Notes under the pieces: model-generated
Seen by the model: only the letters and a program-made list of their open reading frames with translations
Database searches by the model: none
Told to the model about the DNA's origin: nothing
Source of the DNA: Ferrovibrio sp036381655
GTDB lineage: Bacteria; Pseudomonadota; Alphaproteobacteria; Ferrovibrionales; Ferrovibrionaceae
Assembly: GCF_036381655.1 (NCBI RefSeq)
Contig: NZ_DASVCJ010000034.1
Coordinates: 13,367-77,366 of the forward strand
Reading direction: 5' to 3'
Length of the DNA: 64,000 nucleotides
In this document: one piece after another, positions 45,440-54,458 of the stretch
Layout: the number at the start of each line of letters is the position of its first letter
Numbering within the stretch: the first letter of the stretch is position 1
Translations under genes and position numbers: made by a program

Positions 45440-46728
45440 GCCGCCGCCTCGCCGCCGTCATCGGGAAGCGCTGCGATGAAGCTGCGCCCCTTGCCGCCCT
45501 TCTTGGCCGCATACATCGCCTCGTCGGCGCGGCTGATCAGCGCCTCCGTCGTCTCCAGCCGGTCGAGTCGGGAAAAGACGGCGCCGATGGAGAAGCCGAA
45601 CGGAAAGCCTTCGACGCCGTAGCTCGCATCGAGCGTCCGCGCCGCCTCATGCAGCCGCTGCGCGATCGAATCGGCGGCGGCGCGGTCGCTCTCCTCCAGC
45701 CAGATCAGGAATTCGTCGCCGCCGATGCGCGAGGCAAGATCGACGCCGCGCAAGCTGCGCTGCATGATCTCCGCCACCGCTTTCAGCACCTCATCGCCGA
45801 CCTGATGGCCGCGCTGATCGTTCACCTTCTTGAAATTGTCGAGGTCGAAATAGATCAGCGTACCGCGCCGCCTGTTGTGCAGATGACGCCCAAGGCGTTT
45901 CTCCACCTCGGCGAGGAAAGCGCGGCGGTTCAGCAGCCCGGTCAAAGCGTCGGTGTTGGCCAGCCGGTTCAGCTTCTTGTGGGCGCGCCGCAGGGCATCG
46001 ACGCGCTCGCGCGCCTCGGTGACGTCGCGCGCCACCCCACGCACGCCCTGCCACTCCCCCTTGCTGTCGCGCACCGGCAGGCAGGAGACCTCGAAGCAGC
46101 CGATGGTGCCGTCCTTGCGCCGCAGGAAAACCTCGGCGCCGTCGAGCGGCGCGCGAGCCTCGAAGGGCCAGACGCTCGGCGCCGGCGTTTCCGGATCGTC
46201 CGGCACCGCCAGCATGCGGGCGCTTCGCCCTTCCAGTTCGCGCGCGCTGTAGCCCAGCGCACCGCGCGGGGAAACGAAGCCGAAGCTGCCATCCGCTTTG
46301 GTCTCCCAGGCGAAATCGGTCGAGCAGGTAACGAGATCCTTGAAGAGCTGACGCGACTGCATCAGCGCCTGGATCAGGTTGCGCTCCAGCGTTCCGTCGC
46401 GGCCGAGCAGCAGGAGGCAGCGGCCGCTACCGGCCGCCGGATATGGTGTCAACGTCACTTGCAGGCTGGCGGCGGCACGACCGGCAGCGGCGGGCAGATC
46501 GACATGCTCCTGACGCGCTTTGCCATCCTCGAGGCAGGCGGCGACAGCCGCGGCCAGGGCGGACAGCTGGCCAGCCGCCAAAGCGGCGACAAGCGGATCG
46601 GCGGCCGCATTGGCCTTTATCACCGCCCCGCCGTTGCCGAACAGCATGGCCGGGCCCGGATAAGCGGGAAGCAAGGCGACCAGCGCAGCAGCGCCGGCTT
46701 CGCCTTCAACCGATACTCCCGCGTCCAT
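45436..46728 (-). CDS. PAS-GGDEF diguanylate cyclase
   Basis: Diguanylate cyclases make cyclic di-GMP. The 430-residue protein has a poorly conserved N-terminal PAS-like region (LLPAYPGPAMLFGNGGAVIK), a second PAS/PAC module (FKDLVTCSTDFAWETKADGS to GVRGVARDVTEARER) and a C-terminal GGDEF domain (NTDALTGLLNRRAFLAEVEK; FDLDNFKKVNDQRGHQVGDE; SRIGGDEFLIW). The active-site GGDEF is intact. An I-site RxxD (RGVD) lies five residues before it, predicting product inhibition. It has no membrane segments. The overlap with the DUF2336 gene marks a two-gene unit. Confidence 0.93.
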   Translation of the reverse strand: MDAGVSVEGEAGAAALVALLPAYPGPAMLFGNGGAVIKANAAADPLVAALAAGQLSALAAAVAACLEDGKARQEHVDLPAAAGRAAASLQVTLTPYPAAGSGRCLLLLGRDGTLERNLIQALMQSRQLFKDLVTCSTDFAWETKADGSFGFVSPRGALGYSARELEGRSARMLAVPDDPETPAPSVWPFEARAPLDGAEVFLRRKDGTIGCFEVSCLPVRDSKGEWQGVRGVARDVTEARERVDALRRAHKKLNRLANTDALTGLLNRRAFLAEVEKRLGRHLHNRRRGTLIYFDLDNFKKVNDQRGHQVGDEVLKAVAEIMQRSLRGVDLASRIGGDEFLIWLEESDRAAADSIAQRLHEAARTLDASYGVEGFPFGFSIGAVFSRLDRLETTEALISRADEAMYAAKKGGKGRSFIAALPDDGGEAAA

Positions 46729-46790
46729 TGCAACGCCCTCCTCAACCAGACACTCGCCATTTTAGCCGCAAGGCCCTATCCTGCGAAACC

Positions 46791-47522
46791 GTGATCTCGA
46801 CAGCGCAAATTCCGCTATCCGCAGCTCTGCCCAATGCCCGATCCCGGCCGCTTTCCGGCGCCGCCCTGGCCCGGGCCGAAACCTGGCTGTTCGATCTCGA
46901 CAACACGCTCTATCCGGCCGACTGCAATCTGTTCGCCCAAATCGACCGGCGCATGGGCGAGTTCATCGCCAGGCTGTTCGATATTGCACCGGAAGAGGCC
47001 AAATCGCGGCAGAAGGCGTTTTTCCACGCGCATGGCACGACGTTGCGCGGCCTGATGGTCGAGCACGGCATCGATCCGGCGGAATTCCTCGACTACGTCC
47101 ACGACATCGATCTCACCGTCGTCTGCGAGAGCCCCGCCCTGCATGCGGCGCTCACGCGGCTGCCCGGCCGCAAGATCATCTACACCAACGGCACTGTCGC
47201 CCATGCCACCCGGGTGCTGGACAAGCTCGGGGTTGCTGCGCATTTCGAGACGGTGTTCGATATCGCCGCTTCGGATTTCCTGCCCAAGCCGGAGGAGGCG
47301 CCGTTTCGCAAGCTGCTGGAGCGGCACGGAATCGCGCCGGCGCGCGCGGTCATGGTCGAGGACATGGCGCGCAATCTCAAACCGGCAGCGGCGCTCGGGC
47401 TGACTACGATCTGGGTGCCGACGACGGCCGCCTGGTCGAAACCCGACGATGGCGACGACAGCCATATTCACCATGTGGCGCCGGATCTCGCGGCTTTCCT
47501 GGCGGCCTTGCCGGTTGACTAA
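46791..47522 (+). CDS. Pyrimidine 5'-nucleotidase (HAD family)
   Basis: A 243-residue HAD phosphatase of the SDT1/pyrimidine 5'-nucleotidase type: TWLFDLDNTLYPADCNLFAQ with the catalytic Asp pair, IIYTNGTVAHATRVL as motif II, FLPKPEEAPFRKLL with the Lys, and VMVEDMARNLKPAAALG as motif III. It probably dephosphorylates UMP or CMP. GTG 46791 is chosen because the frame upstream antisense to the GGDEF gene is not coding-like; the ribosome binding site is weak. It is 72 bp upstream of dapD, a gene order seen in many alphaproteobacteria. Confidence 0.88.
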   Translation: MISTAQIPLSAALPNARSRPLSGAALARAETWLFDLDNTLYPADCNLFAQIDRRMGEFIARLFDIAPEEAKSRQKAFFHAHGTTLRGLMVEHGIDPAEFLDYVHDIDLTVVCESPALHAALTRLPGRKIIYTNGTVAHATRVLDKLGVAAHFETVFDIAASDFLPKPEEAPFRKLLERHGIAPARAVMVEDMARNLKPAAALGLTTIWVPTTAAWSKPDDGDDSHIHHVAPDLAAFLAALPVD

Positions 47523-47594
47523 AAGGGGCCGGCCGCTATTGTCTCGCGGCTTTCCGTTGAACTTTTCCGCCAAACCGTGCCAGACGAGGACTCC

Positions 47595-48449
47595 ATGACC
47601 GACGCCGCGCTCAGCCAGCAATTGCAGCCCGTGATCGATGCGGCCTGGGAGAAGCGCGACCAGGTCAATTTCCAAACCAAGGGCGAAATTCGCGATGCCG
47701 TCGAGGCCGCGTTGAACGCGCTCGACGACGGCAAGCTGCGGGTGGCCGAAAAGATCGCCGGTCAGTGGACGGTGCATCAATGGGCCAAGAAGGCGGTGCT
47801 GCTGAGCTTCCGGCTCACCGACAACATGCTGATCAGCGATGCTCCGGGCGGCGCGCATTGGTTCGACAAGGTGCCGTCCAAATTCGCCGGCTGGAGCGAG
47901 CAGCGCTTCCGCGGCGCCGGCTTCCGCGCCGTGCCGGGCGCCGTGGTGCGCCGCGCCGCCTATATCGCGCCGGGCGTGGTGCTGATGCCCAGCTTCGTCA
48001 ACCTTGGCGCCTATGTCGACAGCGGGACCATGGTCGATACCTGGGCCACCGTCGGCTCCTGCGCGCAGATCGGCAAGAATGTGCATCTGTCCGGCGGCGC
48101 CGGCATCGGCGGCGTGCTCGAGCCGCTGCAGGCCAATCCGGTGATCATCGAGGACAACTGCTTCATCGGTGCCCGCGCCGAAGTGGCCGAGGGTGTGATC
48201 GTCGAGGAAGGCGCCGTGCTGTCGATGGGTGTCTATCTCGGCGCTTCCACCAAGATCATCGACCGCAGCACGGGCGAGGTCTTCCAGGGCCGCGTGCCGG
48301 CCTATTCGGTCGTGGTGCCGGGCAGCATGCCGGGCAAGCCGCTGCCGAACGGCCAGCCTGGCCCGTCGCTGTACTGCGCCGTGATCGTCAAGCGCGTCGA
48401 CGCGCAGACCCGGTCCAAGACCTCCATCAACGACCTTCTGCGCGACTGA
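47595..48449 (+). CDS. dapD: Tetrahydrodipicolinate N-succinyltransferase DapD
   Basis: DapD succinylates tetrahydrodipicolinate in the succinylase branch of diaminopimelate synthesis. The 284-residue protein has an N-terminal helical region (WEKRDQVNFQTKGEIRDAVE), the left-handed beta-helix hexapeptide repeats (AYIAPGVVLMPSFVNLGAYV, GTMVDTWATVGSCAQIGKN) and the C-terminal signature PGSLYCAVIVKRVDAQTRSK-like end (here GPSLYCAVIVKRVDAQTRSK). ATG 47595 follows GAGGA with normal spacing. dapE is not in this window. Confidence 0.97.
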   Translation: MTDAALSQQLQPVIDAAWEKRDQVNFQTKGEIRDAVEAALNALDDGKLRVAEKIAGQWTVHQWAKKAVLLSFRLTDNMLISDAPGGAHWFDKVPSKFAGWSEQRFRGAGFRAVPGAVVRRAAYIAPGVVLMPSFVNLGAYVDSGTMVDTWATVGSCAQIGKNVHLSGGAGIGGVLEPLQANPVIIEDNCFIGARAEVAEGVIVEEGAVLSMGVYLGASTKIIDRSTGEVFQGRVPAYSVVVPGSMPGKPLPNGQPGPSLYCAVIVKRVDAQTRSKTSINDLLRD

Positions 48450-48530
48450 GCAAGCGGCGCCGCCGGGAAGATTTCCTTAACCAGTACGAGTAACACTAGG
48501 AGATCGAATCCATCCCTAACCGTCGGCGCC

Positions 48531-49106
48531 ATGAGCAAGGCAAAGCGTATCGATCCCAGCACCTTTCGTCGGGCAACCATCCTGGTGGCCGAGGGCGACC
48601 GCTCTCTGCGCCGTGCGCTGCGTGACGTGCTGCTTGGGATGGGCTTCCCCTCCATCGTGCTGGCGGGCACCGCGGCCGAGACGATGCGCCGGATGGTCGA
48701 GCAGCGGCCGAGCGTCCTGCTGCTGGATCACAAACTGCCGGGCGCAGACGGGCTGGCGATGACCCGGCGTCTGCGCCGTGACGGCGGAGACCTCAACCGG
48801 CTGCCGATCATCCTGATGGCGGAAGCACCCGATGCGGCTCTGGTCGTGGCCGCGCGCGATGCCGGCGTGCACGAGATCGTCGTCAAGCCGATCTCGGTCG
48901 AGGCGCTGGTGCTGCGCCTGATGCATGTGCTGCATACGCCACGCCCCTTCGTAACCGGCCCCGGCTTCATAGGGCCCGACCGCCGCCGTCTGGGCGAGCG
49001 CCGCCGCCGGCCTGACCGGCGCGTGCATCCCGTCGGCACGCTGGACGGCGACCGCCGGCATTATCCGGGCCGGCGCACCGGCATGGACCGCCGCCGGGCG
49101 AGCTGA
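48531..49106 (+). CDS. Single-domain response regulator with basic C-terminal tail
   Basis: A 191-residue receiver protein. The phospho-acceptor Asp is present (VLLLDHKLPGADG) as is the Lys (IVVKPIS). The acidic pair is reduced to AEGD, and the usual Thr/Ser is Ala (ILMAEAPD), so signalling may be weakened. The C-terminal tail FVTGPGFIGPDRRR, then several Arg-rich GxRR repeats, is the same PDRRR module seen in the receiver at 60832. There is no DNA-binding or enzymatic output domain. It lies 81 bp after dapD. The best Shine-Dalgarno (TAGGAGAT near 48498) is some 30 bases upstream, so the start is uncertain. Confidence 0.85.
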   Translation: MSKAKRIDPSTFRRATILVAEGDRSLRRALRDVLLGMGFPSIVLAGTAAETMRRMVEQRPSVLLLDHKLPGADGLAMTRRLRRDGGDLNRLPIILMAEAPDAALVVAARDAGVHEIVVKPISVEALVLRLMHVLHTPRPFVTGPGFIGPDRRRLGERRRRPDRRVHPVGTLDGDRRHYPGRRTGMDRRRAS

Positions 49107-49172
49107 CCCGCAAAAACACCGCTAGACGAGGCGGCCGACCTGGCCCGCCGCGGCCGACACAAATCTGTACAC

Positions 49173-49200
49173 TTGCATTACAATTGTACCTCGCTACAAT
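49173..49200 (+). promoter_or_regulatory. marR promoter with palindromic operator in the spacer
   Basis: TTGCAT (49173-49178), 16-bp spacer and TACAAT (49195-49200) make a good sigma-70 promoter. The spacer contains the perfect palindrome TACAATTGTA (49179-49188), placed where a bound MarR dimer would block RNA polymerase. It is about 60 bp upstream of the marR start. Confidence 0.7.
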
Positions 49201-49259
49201 CTTCCGCCATGCCGACCCCAGGTGCATGACCTGCGGTCGATGGGGAGGATCAAGCATCC

Positions 49260-49856
49260 ATGCCGGCCGCCGCTCAGTCCACGGCAAAAAACAGCCGTCG
49301 CGTCGCGCGTATGGGCGCGGGGCGGGCCGGCACGGCGCGGCCCAATGGCCAGCAGACGGTCGATTACGGCACGCTTCCCCAGCATGTGGGCTATCTGCTC
49401 CGCCTCGCGCAATTGCGCGTCTGGGACGACTTCTACCGCCGCGTCGGCGATACCGGCATCAGCCCGTCCCTTTATTCCGCGCTGATCCTGATAGAACGCA
49501 ATCCCGGCCTGCAGCAAAGCCGCCTGGGCGAGGCGCTGGGCGTCGCGCGATCGGGCGCCATGACCATGGTCGATCGGTTGGAAAGCCTGAAGCTGGTCGA
49601 ACGCCGCGCCGACCCGCATGATCGACGCGCCTACGGCCTGTTCCTGACCGCCACCGGCCGGGCCCGGATGAGCCAATTCATCGCCCGCGTCCAGGAGCAT
49701 GACAAGCATATCACGGCGGCGCTGACGCCGGAGGAGCATCGCGAGCTGATGGCGCTGCTGCAGAAATTCATTGCCGTACCGGCCAGGCCGGACAGCGCCA
49801 GCGAGAAACCCAGCGATAAACGCAGTGGCATCATGGAGAGGGAGGAAACACCATGA
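49260..49856 (+). CDS. MarR-family transcriptional regulator
   Basis: A 198-residue winged-helix regulator with a basic N-terminal extension of about 35 residues. The MarR core is VGYLLRLAQLRVWDDFYRRV, SPSLYSALILIERNPGLQQS, RLGEALGVARSGAMTMVDRL and LVERRADPHDRRAYGLFLTA (wing). ATG 49260 follows GGGGAGGAT. Its stop overlaps the start of the substrate-binding protein gene (ATGA), so it heads the marR-livKHMGF operon and probably represses it through the palindrome in the promoter. The ligand is presumably the transported compound. Confidence 0.93.
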   Translation: MPAAAQSTAKNSRRVARMGAGRAGTARPNGQQTVDYGTLPQHVGYLLRLAQLRVWDDFYRRVGDTGISPSLYSALILIERNPGLQQSRLGEALGVARSGAMTMVDRLESLKLVERRADPHDRRAYGLFLTATGRARMSQFIARVQEHDKHITAALTPEEHRELMALLQKFIAVPARPDSASEKPSDKRSGIMEREETP

Positions 49857-51085
49857 CAGTCAAGCTTACCCGCCGCCAATTCGCGGCCGGCACCGCAGCC
49901 AGCGCGGCTCTGCTGGCAGGCACGGCCCCGTTCAACATCGTCCGCGCCCAGGGCAAGAAGCTGAAGATCGGCGTGCTGCTGCCGCGCTCCGGCTTCGAGG
50001 CACAGCTCGGCATCGCCTGCCAGCGCGGCATCGACATCACGCAGAAGATGCTGCCCGCCTTCGGACTGCCCGGCGATTTCGAGATCATGAACGCCGACAC
50101 GGAATCGAATGTCGACGTCGCGCGCTCGCGGGCCGAAAAGCTGGTCAATGAAGGCGCCCATGTCCTGATCGGTGCCTTCGATTCGGGGCAATCCGCCGCA
50201 ATCGCCCAGGTCGCCGAGCAGAAGGGCGTGCCTTACGTCATCAATATCGCCGCCGCCCCGCAGATCACCGAGCAGGGCTACAAATACGTCTTCCGCAATT
50301 TCCCGACCGCGCCGATGCTGGTGCGCAACGGCCTGGTGCTGATGAAGTCGGTCTTCGAAAAGAGCGGCATCACGCCGAAGACCGTCGTGTTCATGCATGT
50401 CAACGACACCTTCGGCCAGGCGATGCAGAAGGGCATCTCCGCGATGCTGCCCAGCCTCGACATGCCGTTCAAGGTGGTCGAGACCATCGCCTATGACCCG
50501 CAGGCGAAGGATCTTTCGGTCGAAGTGGCGAAGGCCAAGGCGACCGGCGCCGAAATGCTGATGCCGGTTACCCGCATCAATGACGCCATCCTGCTGGTGC
50601 GCGAGATGGTCAAGCAGCGCTGGGAGCCGAAGATCGTCATGAGCCCCGGCGCGCCGGGCTTCTACGAGAACCAGTTCTACCGCACGCTCGGCAAGTTCTC
50701 GAACTACATGATCACGAACGTGCCCTGGTACAATCCGCGCTCGGCGGTCACCCAGAAGGTGCTGGACGAGTTCACCAAGAAGTACAAGAACGAGATGTTC
50801 GAGCTCAATGTCGGCTTCTCCTTCGAAGCGGTGATGATCGCCGTCGACGCCTTCGCCCGCGCCAAATCGACGGACGGCAAGGCTTTGGCCGACGCGCTGC
50901 GCAGCACCAACATCAAGGAGCATGTCATCGCCGGCGGCCCGATCACTTTCGACGCCAAGGGGCAGAATCCGAACATCATCTCGGTGACGCTGCAGAATCT
51001 CGACCAGCGCCCCAAGGTGGTGCTGCCGCTCGACATCGCGGAAGACAATCTGGCACTGCCGCTGCCGAGCTGGAGCAAGCGGTAA
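49853..51085 (+). CDS. Branched-chain amino acid-type ABC transporter substrate-binding protein, Tat-exported
   Basis: A 410-residue periplasmic-binding protein of the LivK/Leu-Ile-Val-binding fold. The signal LTRRQFAAGTAASAALLAGT is a twin-arginine type with cleavage near NIVRAQ. Core motifs are KIGVLLPRSGFEAQLGIACQ, ARSRAEKLVNEGAHVLIGAF, SGQSAAIAQVAEQKGVPYV and the hinge region PVTRINDAILLVREMVKQ. Such proteins often bind aromatic acids, amides or amino acids. The ligand cannot be deduced. It overlaps marR and precedes livH by 36 bp. Confidence 0.92.
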   Translation: MTVKLTRRQFAAGTAASAALLAGTAPFNIVRAQGKKLKIGVLLPRSGFEAQLGIACQRGIDITQKMLPAFGLPGDFEIMNADTESNVDVARSRAEKLVNEGAHVLIGAFDSGQSAAIAQVAEQKGVPYVINIAAAPQITEQGYKYVFRNFPTAPMLVRNGLVLMKSVFEKSGITPKTVVFMHVNDTFGQAMQKGISAMLPSLDMPFKVVETIAYDPQAKDLSVEVAKAKATGAEMLMPVTRINDAILLVREMVKQRWEPKIVMSPGAPGFYENQFYRTLGKFSNYMITNVPWYNPRSAVTQKVLDEFTKKYKNEMFELNVGFSFEAVMIAVDAFARAKSTDGKALADALRSTNIKEHVIAGGPITFDAKGQNPNIISVTLQNLDQRPKVVLPLDIAEDNLALPLPSWSKR

Positions 51086-51121
51086 ACACCTGAAGAGCCA
51101 CGCGCAGGCACCGAAGAGACA

Positions 51122-51991
51122 ATGCCCATCGAACTCATTGCCAACGTTGCCGTTCAGGGCATCCTGACGGGACTGGTCTACGGCCTCATGGCTTTGGGCC
51201 TGTCAGTCATCTTCGGTGTCGTGCGCGTGGTCAATTTCGCCCATGGCGAGATGATGACGATCGCCTCCTATGCCGCGATCGTCGCCTTCGGCGCCTGGAA
51301 CATCGATCCGCTGCTGGCGATGGTCCCGATCGCCGTCATTCTGTTCGCCATCGGCTATGTCCTGCAGAAAGCGCTGATCAATCCCTTCATCAACCGGCCG
51401 GAGCACAGCCAGTTCATCCTGCTGGCCGCCGTCGCCATCATCATCGCCAACACGCTGCTGATGATCTTCGGGCCGGATTCCCGCAACGTCCTGGTCGATT
51501 ATGCCCTCGATTCCCTGCAGATCGGGCCGCTGCTGGTCGACAAGGTCCGCGTGATCACGGCGGGATTTGCCTGCCTGATCGCCGCCGGCCTCTTCGCCTT
51601 CTTCAAGTTCACCCGCACCGGCCGGGCGATCCGCGCCTGCGCCGACAACCATCTCGGCGCGCTGGTCGTCGGCCTCGACGTGAAGAAGCTCTACGCCCTC
51701 ACCTTCGGTATCGGCTCGGCCTGCGTCGGCGCCGCCGGCGCCATGATGACCCTGCTGATAGACGTCACGCCCAATGTCGGCCCGGTCTTCACGCTGCAGG
51801 CCTTCGTCATCGTCATTGTCGGCGGCCTCGGTTCGATGCCCGGCGCCTTGCTCGGCGGCGTGCTGATCGGCCTGTCGGAGGCGCTGGCCGGCCTGTTCTT
51901 CGTGCCTTCGGCCAAAAGCATGTTCGCCGTCGCCATCCTTATCCTGGTTCTTCTGTTCCGGCCGCAGGGCCTGTTGGGGCGCAAGATATGA
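51122..51991 (+). CDS. livH: Branched-chain amino acid-type ABC permease LivH
   Basis: A 289-residue inner membrane permease with about eight hydrophobic segments. The opening IELIANVAVQGILTGLVYGL, then MALGLSVIFGVVRVVNFAHG and EMMTIASYAA, is characteristic, as are FTRTGRAIRACADNHLGALV and IVGGLGSMPGALLGGVLIG. It pairs with the LivM-type permease encoded by the next gene, which overlaps by four bases. Confidence 0.95.
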   Translation: MPIELIANVAVQGILTGLVYGLMALGLSVIFGVVRVVNFAHGEMMTIASYAAIVAFGAWNIDPLLAMVPIAVILFAIGYVLQKALINPFINRPEHSQFILLAAVAIIIANTLLMIFGPDSRNVLVDYALDSLQIGPLLVDKVRVITAGFACLIAAGLFAFFKFTRTGRAIRACADNHLGALVVGLDVKKLYALTFGIGSACVGAAGAMMTLLIDVTPNVGPVFTLQAFVIVIVGGLGSMPGALLGGVLIGLSEALAGLFFVPSAKSMFAVAILILVLLFRPQGLLGRKI

Positions 51992-52989
51992 TTTCACGCA
52001 TGTTGGATGGCGTGCCGCGGCGCGCGCGCGCCTTGCTTGGCCTGCTGCTTGCCGTACTGCTGATCGCGCCGCTGGTGGTCAACCCCTATATCCTCTCGAT
52101 CCTGATCCTGGTGCTCTACTTCGCCTATACCGGCCAGGCCTGGAACGTGATGATGGGTTTTGCCGGCCAGCTCAGCCTGGGCCATTCGCTCTATGTCGGC
52201 GTCGGCGCCTATGCGGCCGCGGCGATCTACACCCATTACGGCATCGGTCCCTGGGCCGGCATCTGGGCGTCGATCGCGATCTCCGTCCTCTGCGGCCTGT
52301 TCATCGGCTTTCTCGCCTTCCGCTTCGGCATCAGCGGCGTCTATTTCGCGCTGCTGACCATCGCCTTCGCCGAATTCACCCGCGTCGGCTTCGATCACTT
52401 TCCCTGGGTCAATGGCTCAGGCGGCCTGTTCCTGCCGGTCGAGGAATATGCCAGCAACGATCCCCTCAACCTGCGCGGCGCGCCGGTGATGTTCTATTAT
52501 TTCCTGCTGGCGATCACGGTGCTGGCCTTCCTGTTCTGCCGCTGGCTGCTGACCGGCCGCATCGGTTATTACTGGCTGGCCATCCGCGAGGAGCCGGAGG
52601 CGGCGCAAACGCTCGGCATCAATGTCTTCCGCTACAAGATGCTGGCGGTGGCGATCTCGGCCGGCATGACGGCGTTGGGCGGCGTCTTCTACGCCTTCTA
52701 CTACAACAACCTGTTCCCCGAGCAGATCTTCAGCATGAGCCGTTCGATCGAACTGATCCTCGGCCCGATCATCGGCGGCATCGGCTCGCTGTTCGGGCCA
52801 ATCCTCGGCGCCTTCGTGCTGACCGTGCTGGCCGAGGGCCTGAGCGAAATCATGGTCACGCTGGGCTACGATATTCCCGGTTTCAAACAGGTCTTCTACG
52901 GCATCTGCCTCCTGCTGGTGATCGTCTATCTGCCGCACGGCATCTGGCCGCCCCTGCGCAAGCGTCTCGGCCTGGAGAGCAAGCCATGA
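51988..52989 (+). CDS. livM: Branched-chain amino acid-type ABC permease LivM
   Basis: A 333-residue inner membrane permease. AWNVMMGFAGQLSLGHSLYV, GVGAYAAAAIYTHYG and REEPEAAQTLGINVFRYKML are LivM hallmarks; FGPILGAFVLTVLAEGLSE forms the later membrane region. The N-terminal leader (MISRMLDGVPRRARALLG) is short and basic. It overlaps livH and livG by four bases each. Confidence 0.95.
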   Translation: MISRMLDGVPRRARALLGLLLAVLLIAPLVVNPYILSILILVLYFAYTGQAWNVMMGFAGQLSLGHSLYVGVGAYAAAAIYTHYGIGPWAGIWASIAISVLCGLFIGFLAFRFGISGVYFALLTIAFAEFTRVGFDHFPWVNGSGGLFLPVEEYASNDPLNLRGAPVMFYYFLLAITVLAFLFCRWLLTGRIGYYWLAIREEPEAAQTLGINVFRYKMLAVAISAGMTALGGVFYAFYYNNLFPEQIFSMSRSIELILGPIIGGIGSLFGPILGAFVLTVLAEGLSEIMVTLGYDIPGFKQVFYGICLLLVIVYLPHGIWPPLRKRLGLESKP

Positions 52990-53713
52990 GCGATGCCTTG
53001 CTTGCCGTCGACGGCATTTCCAAGAGCTTCCGCGGCCTGCGTGCCGTCGCGCGTGCCTCGCTCGACGTGCCGCGCGGCGGCATCGTCAGCCTGATCGGCC
53101 CGAACGGCGCCGGCAAGACGACCTGCTTCAACATGGTGGCCGGCGTCTTCAGGCCCGACGAAGGCAGCATCACCTTCGATGGCCGCCGCATCGACGGCAT
53201 GCGGCCCGACCAGATCTGCCATGCCGGGATCGGCCGCACCTTCCAGATCGTCAAACCGTTCAGGGAACTCACCGCGCTGGAGAACGTCGTCGTCGGCGCT
53301 CTGCGGGCCGAACCCAGCGTCCGCGCGGCGCAGCGCAAGGCGGAGGCCGTGCTGGACCAGCTTGGCATGCTGGAGCGCCGCCACCATCCGGCGACGCAAC
53401 TGACCCTGCCCGAGCGCAAGCGGCTCGAGGTTGCGCGCGCGCTGGCGACCGAGCCGAAACTGCTGCTGCTGGACGAAGTGATGGCCGGCCTGCGGCCGAC
53501 CGAGACCGACCAGATGGTGGCCGTCTTCCGCGAGCTGAACCAGCGGCGCGGCATCACCATTTTGCTGATCGAGCATGTCATGCGCGCGGTGATGGCGCTG
53601 TCGCAGCAGGTCGTGGTGCTGCATTACGGCCAGGTCATCGCCAGCGGCGCCCCCGAGCAGGTGGTGCGCGATCCGGCGGTGCTGGAATGCTATCTCGGCG
53701 AGGAGGCCGACCT

Positions 53714-53717
<4 letters not shown>
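52986..53717 (+). CDS. livG: Branched-chain amino acid-type ABC ATPase LivG
   Basis: A 243-residue ATPase with Walker A GPNGAGKTT, Q-loop TFQIVKPFRELT and Walker B LLLLDEVMAGL. The signature region reads LTLPERKRLEVARAL instead of the LSGGQ consensus, a known variant among LivG proteins of this subgroup. HYGQVIASGAPEQVVRD closes the protein. It overlaps livM and livF by four bases each, consistent with tight coupling of the operon. Confidence 0.94.
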
Positions 53718-54421
<704 letters not shown>

Positions 54422-54458
54422 GCCGCGGGCCGGACAGCCGGCCGCCGCGTGAGAGGCA

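Noticed and set aside
46443..46790. N-terminal extension of the pyrimidine nucleotidase from 46443
   Set aside because: It is antisense to the GGDEF gene and translates to basic low-complexity sequence. The HAD domain begins shortly after GTG 46791.
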